Shown: piece by piece, positions 62,328 to 64,000 of the stretch
How the letters are laid out: the number at the start of each line of letters is the position of its first letter
How positions within the stretch are numbered: position 1 is the first letter of the stretch
NCBI GenBank assembly: GCA_016715065.1
Contig: JADKBN010000009.1
Location: forward strand, 84,641 to 148,640
DNA: 64,000 bases
Direction: 5' to 3'
DNA from: Fibrobacterota bacterium
Lineage (GTDB): Bacteria > Fibrobacterota > Fibrobacteria > UBA5070
Translations under genes and position numbers: made by a program
The notes under the pieces: generated by a model
What the model was told of the DNA's origin: nothing
Seen by the model: only the letters and a program-made list of their open reading frames with translations
Database searches by the model: none

Positions 62328-64000
62328 CCGATATCAAGCAATTGATCGTTGCTGTTCGTTGGAACGCTTGGTAGGGGTCCTCATGAGGTAGTCGCCCGGA
62401 GTCAGATCCGACGCAACGCATCCATGGGGAAATTGTTGTATGAAATCGTCCAGCTAGCAGGCACTTTACTCGGAGTGGTTGAAGCTTTTTCATAGGGAAT
62501 CTTCGCGAATGGAGACTCAATTCCTCGAAGTCGCACACAAGACATTGCCTACCATAGATTCTCTTTTTCACCTACAACTTCGCCTTGAATGATCTGTTCG
62601 ACCGCACGTTTCCAATTTTAGAAGAAAACTCGGATCAATTGGGGCGGAAGGTGGAGGGATAGATGAAGTCGAACCGTCTGATAAAGCGACAGTTGGTCAA
62701 CGCTTTCTGGCAGACATCCAACCTCGTGCTTAGGTTGAAATGCAAAAAATGGAGGCATTCAGGATCGAGTCCATAAAGCAACCTTTCCTTTCTGTCCAGA
62801 AAGGCGACCGAGACTTTTTGTGTGCCCGGGAATGTCAATCGTTTTCGATCCGGCGATCGCCTAGGTCAAAATATTTCACATCGTTCAAAAAACTTGATTT
62901 TGTGGTTTGATGTTCTGACCAATCATCCAATGTCCATCATCCCCGGATGGCGGAATGGGATTCTTAAATCGTTTCAGGATAGATTTAGCTCTTTGGTGTA
63001 ATCAAGAAAAGATGAGCATGAAATCCTCTTCTTTGATGAACACCTCCTGGTGGAAATTATAAATATGATCTAGCTGCCCGTGTGCTTTGGCCGCAATTAA
63101 AGGCAAAGACATTCAAACTTTTTACGATCGATTTGAGATCACAGTGCCCCAGCCAGTATCGATCAGAAGGGCTTTGGCTTCCGAACGATGAGATAGGCGA
63201 AGACGTGGTTGTGTAGATTGATCTGAAATGTTTTATCGGTGATGCTGTAGATTGAATAATAGTCCTGCTGATTGGGATTGCCAGGATTCATCGGGCCCCG
63301 TGCACACGATCCTCAGAGATCCAGGAAGGAATTCACGATGTTGATGGCGGCAGGATTTCGCCCGGGTTGGCACCTCCTGGTGGAGAGAGAGCGGCCGCAG
63401 TCGTGGTGGAACGCGGGTGGGATGATCGGTGGTAACGTTGGCATTCGTTCCATCAGATTAACACGTTGGGTGATTTCGGTGTAAATTGTTCATTCTGTAT
63501 TTACAGTTAAACGTTTTCAAATGGGTCTCAGGGTTTCATTTTTGATTTTTCTATCAAAATAGATCATCGAAAATCAATGGCGCTGATATGCATGCAGTTG
63601 CTCTGCCAGCATAAACAAATGCCAATGTCCCTTTTGAGGAGCCTAACAATCAGTGTAACCGTTAGAAGTAATATCCGTATTTGCAAATGACTCTGTGTTT
63701 ACCTTTTGTTCTTTAAATCTGAACTACTGGAAAACTGGCAAATGCAATGGCTTAGGAATGAATTTACGGAAGCAAATAGGTGGCGAAATGACTTCAGAAA
63801 CAGCCGAAGCAGCGAGATAAATACGACAGCAATCAAGCAATGGAGATCAAACTTGTTAGAAGCGGGATGAACCATTCGCCAAAAATGAGGATGACTAAGG
63901 TGATAGATGAACCTTTGGCGATATTTTTAGGATGTTGTCCCAAGGGGTAAGTGCCTTCAAATAGATAGCTGAATAATGAGCCGGTTTGCAATTGTAAAAA
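62328..64000. other. lower-GC stretch without a convincing gene
   Basis: Base composition falls well below the rest of the window, especially after 62840. Open frames are short: minus 62635-62838, 67 codons with some protein-like character, and plus 63272-63484, not convincing. They lack ribosome-binding sites. No tRNA, repeat family, hairpin-T-run or transposase fragment stands out. It may be degenerate accessory DNA or a long intergenic spacer. Confidence 0.5.

Overview
The window is about 62% G+C with densely packed genes, and most likely comes from a Fibrobacterota (Fibrobacteres) bacterium. The main clues are a TIGR02147-type helix-turn-helix protein (52281-53018), a family expanded in Fibrobacter; secreted polysaccharide-active enzymes, one of which (GH10 xylanase) ends in a type IX-like C-terminal sorting domain; a DUF4912 + GH57 pair; and many small lipoproteins and outer-membrane proteins. 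This is inferred from family content only, since no rRNA is present.

Layout. 1-2.8 kb: a DUF116 cysteine-rich protein (cut by the window edge) and a secreted beta-helix lipoprotein. 2.8-7.5 kb: an accessory island with broken small genes, a 5'-truncated Rhs polymorphic-toxin gene and a candidate immunity gene, bounded by two copies of a structured dispersed repeat. 7.5-15.4 kb: housekeeping and small metabolic genes (pseudouridine synthase, PNPOx-like protein + MarR, DUF4405, iron alcohol dehydrogenase + ABM monooxygenase, ppc, coaD). 15.4-19.8 kb: rhomboid protease, an unknown gene, a GspE/PilB-type ATPase, tRNA-Gly(CCC) and a VOC protein; several genes here carry single-base frameshifts at short G runs. 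19.9-32.7 kb: SDR, flippase-like membrane protein, DUF192, DEAD helicase, S9 peptidase, ferredoxin-NADP reductase, TM2-pilin fusion, trxB, DUF1015, NUDIX and a type IA topoisomerase. 32.9-39.3 kb: lipoprotein + beta-barrel, then DUF4912, GH57 and NUDIX. 39.5-45.0 kb: a complete five-gene peptide-type ABC importer operon ending in a strong terminator. 45.3-57 kb: AAA-ATPase/PD-(D/E)XK protein, large secreted nuclease, a 40-residue-repeat coiled-coil lipoprotein, the TIGR02147 regulator, a secreted esterase and a GH10 xylanase. 57.3-62.3 kb: an intact IS1380-type element, then a DCC-DUF2306-TetR block bounded by two further copies of the structured repeat. 62.3-64 kb: lower-GC DNA in which I see no convincing gene.

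The most notable signal is the structured repeat. Four copies (4158-4390, 7064-7455, 58921-59168, 61083-61566) share a core of about 107-109 bp with 11-bp inverted ends TGGAACGGCCA/TGGCCGTTCCA. In the two longest copies, two adjacent hairpins are conserved as structures although their arm sequences differ (compensatory changes). The copies occur as two same-orientation pairs, each bracketing an accessory gene block, and most lie at gene 3' ends. No transposase or integrase is associated with them here. A second class of short palindromes (CGTTCGCCCTTCGAGACG...CTCAGGACGAACG) also sits between genes.

At least seven genes have ±1 frameshifts at short G or C runs or lack expected ends. Clustering at homopolymers suggests uncorrected assembly errors for many of them, so I describe the reconstructed product and mark the break.
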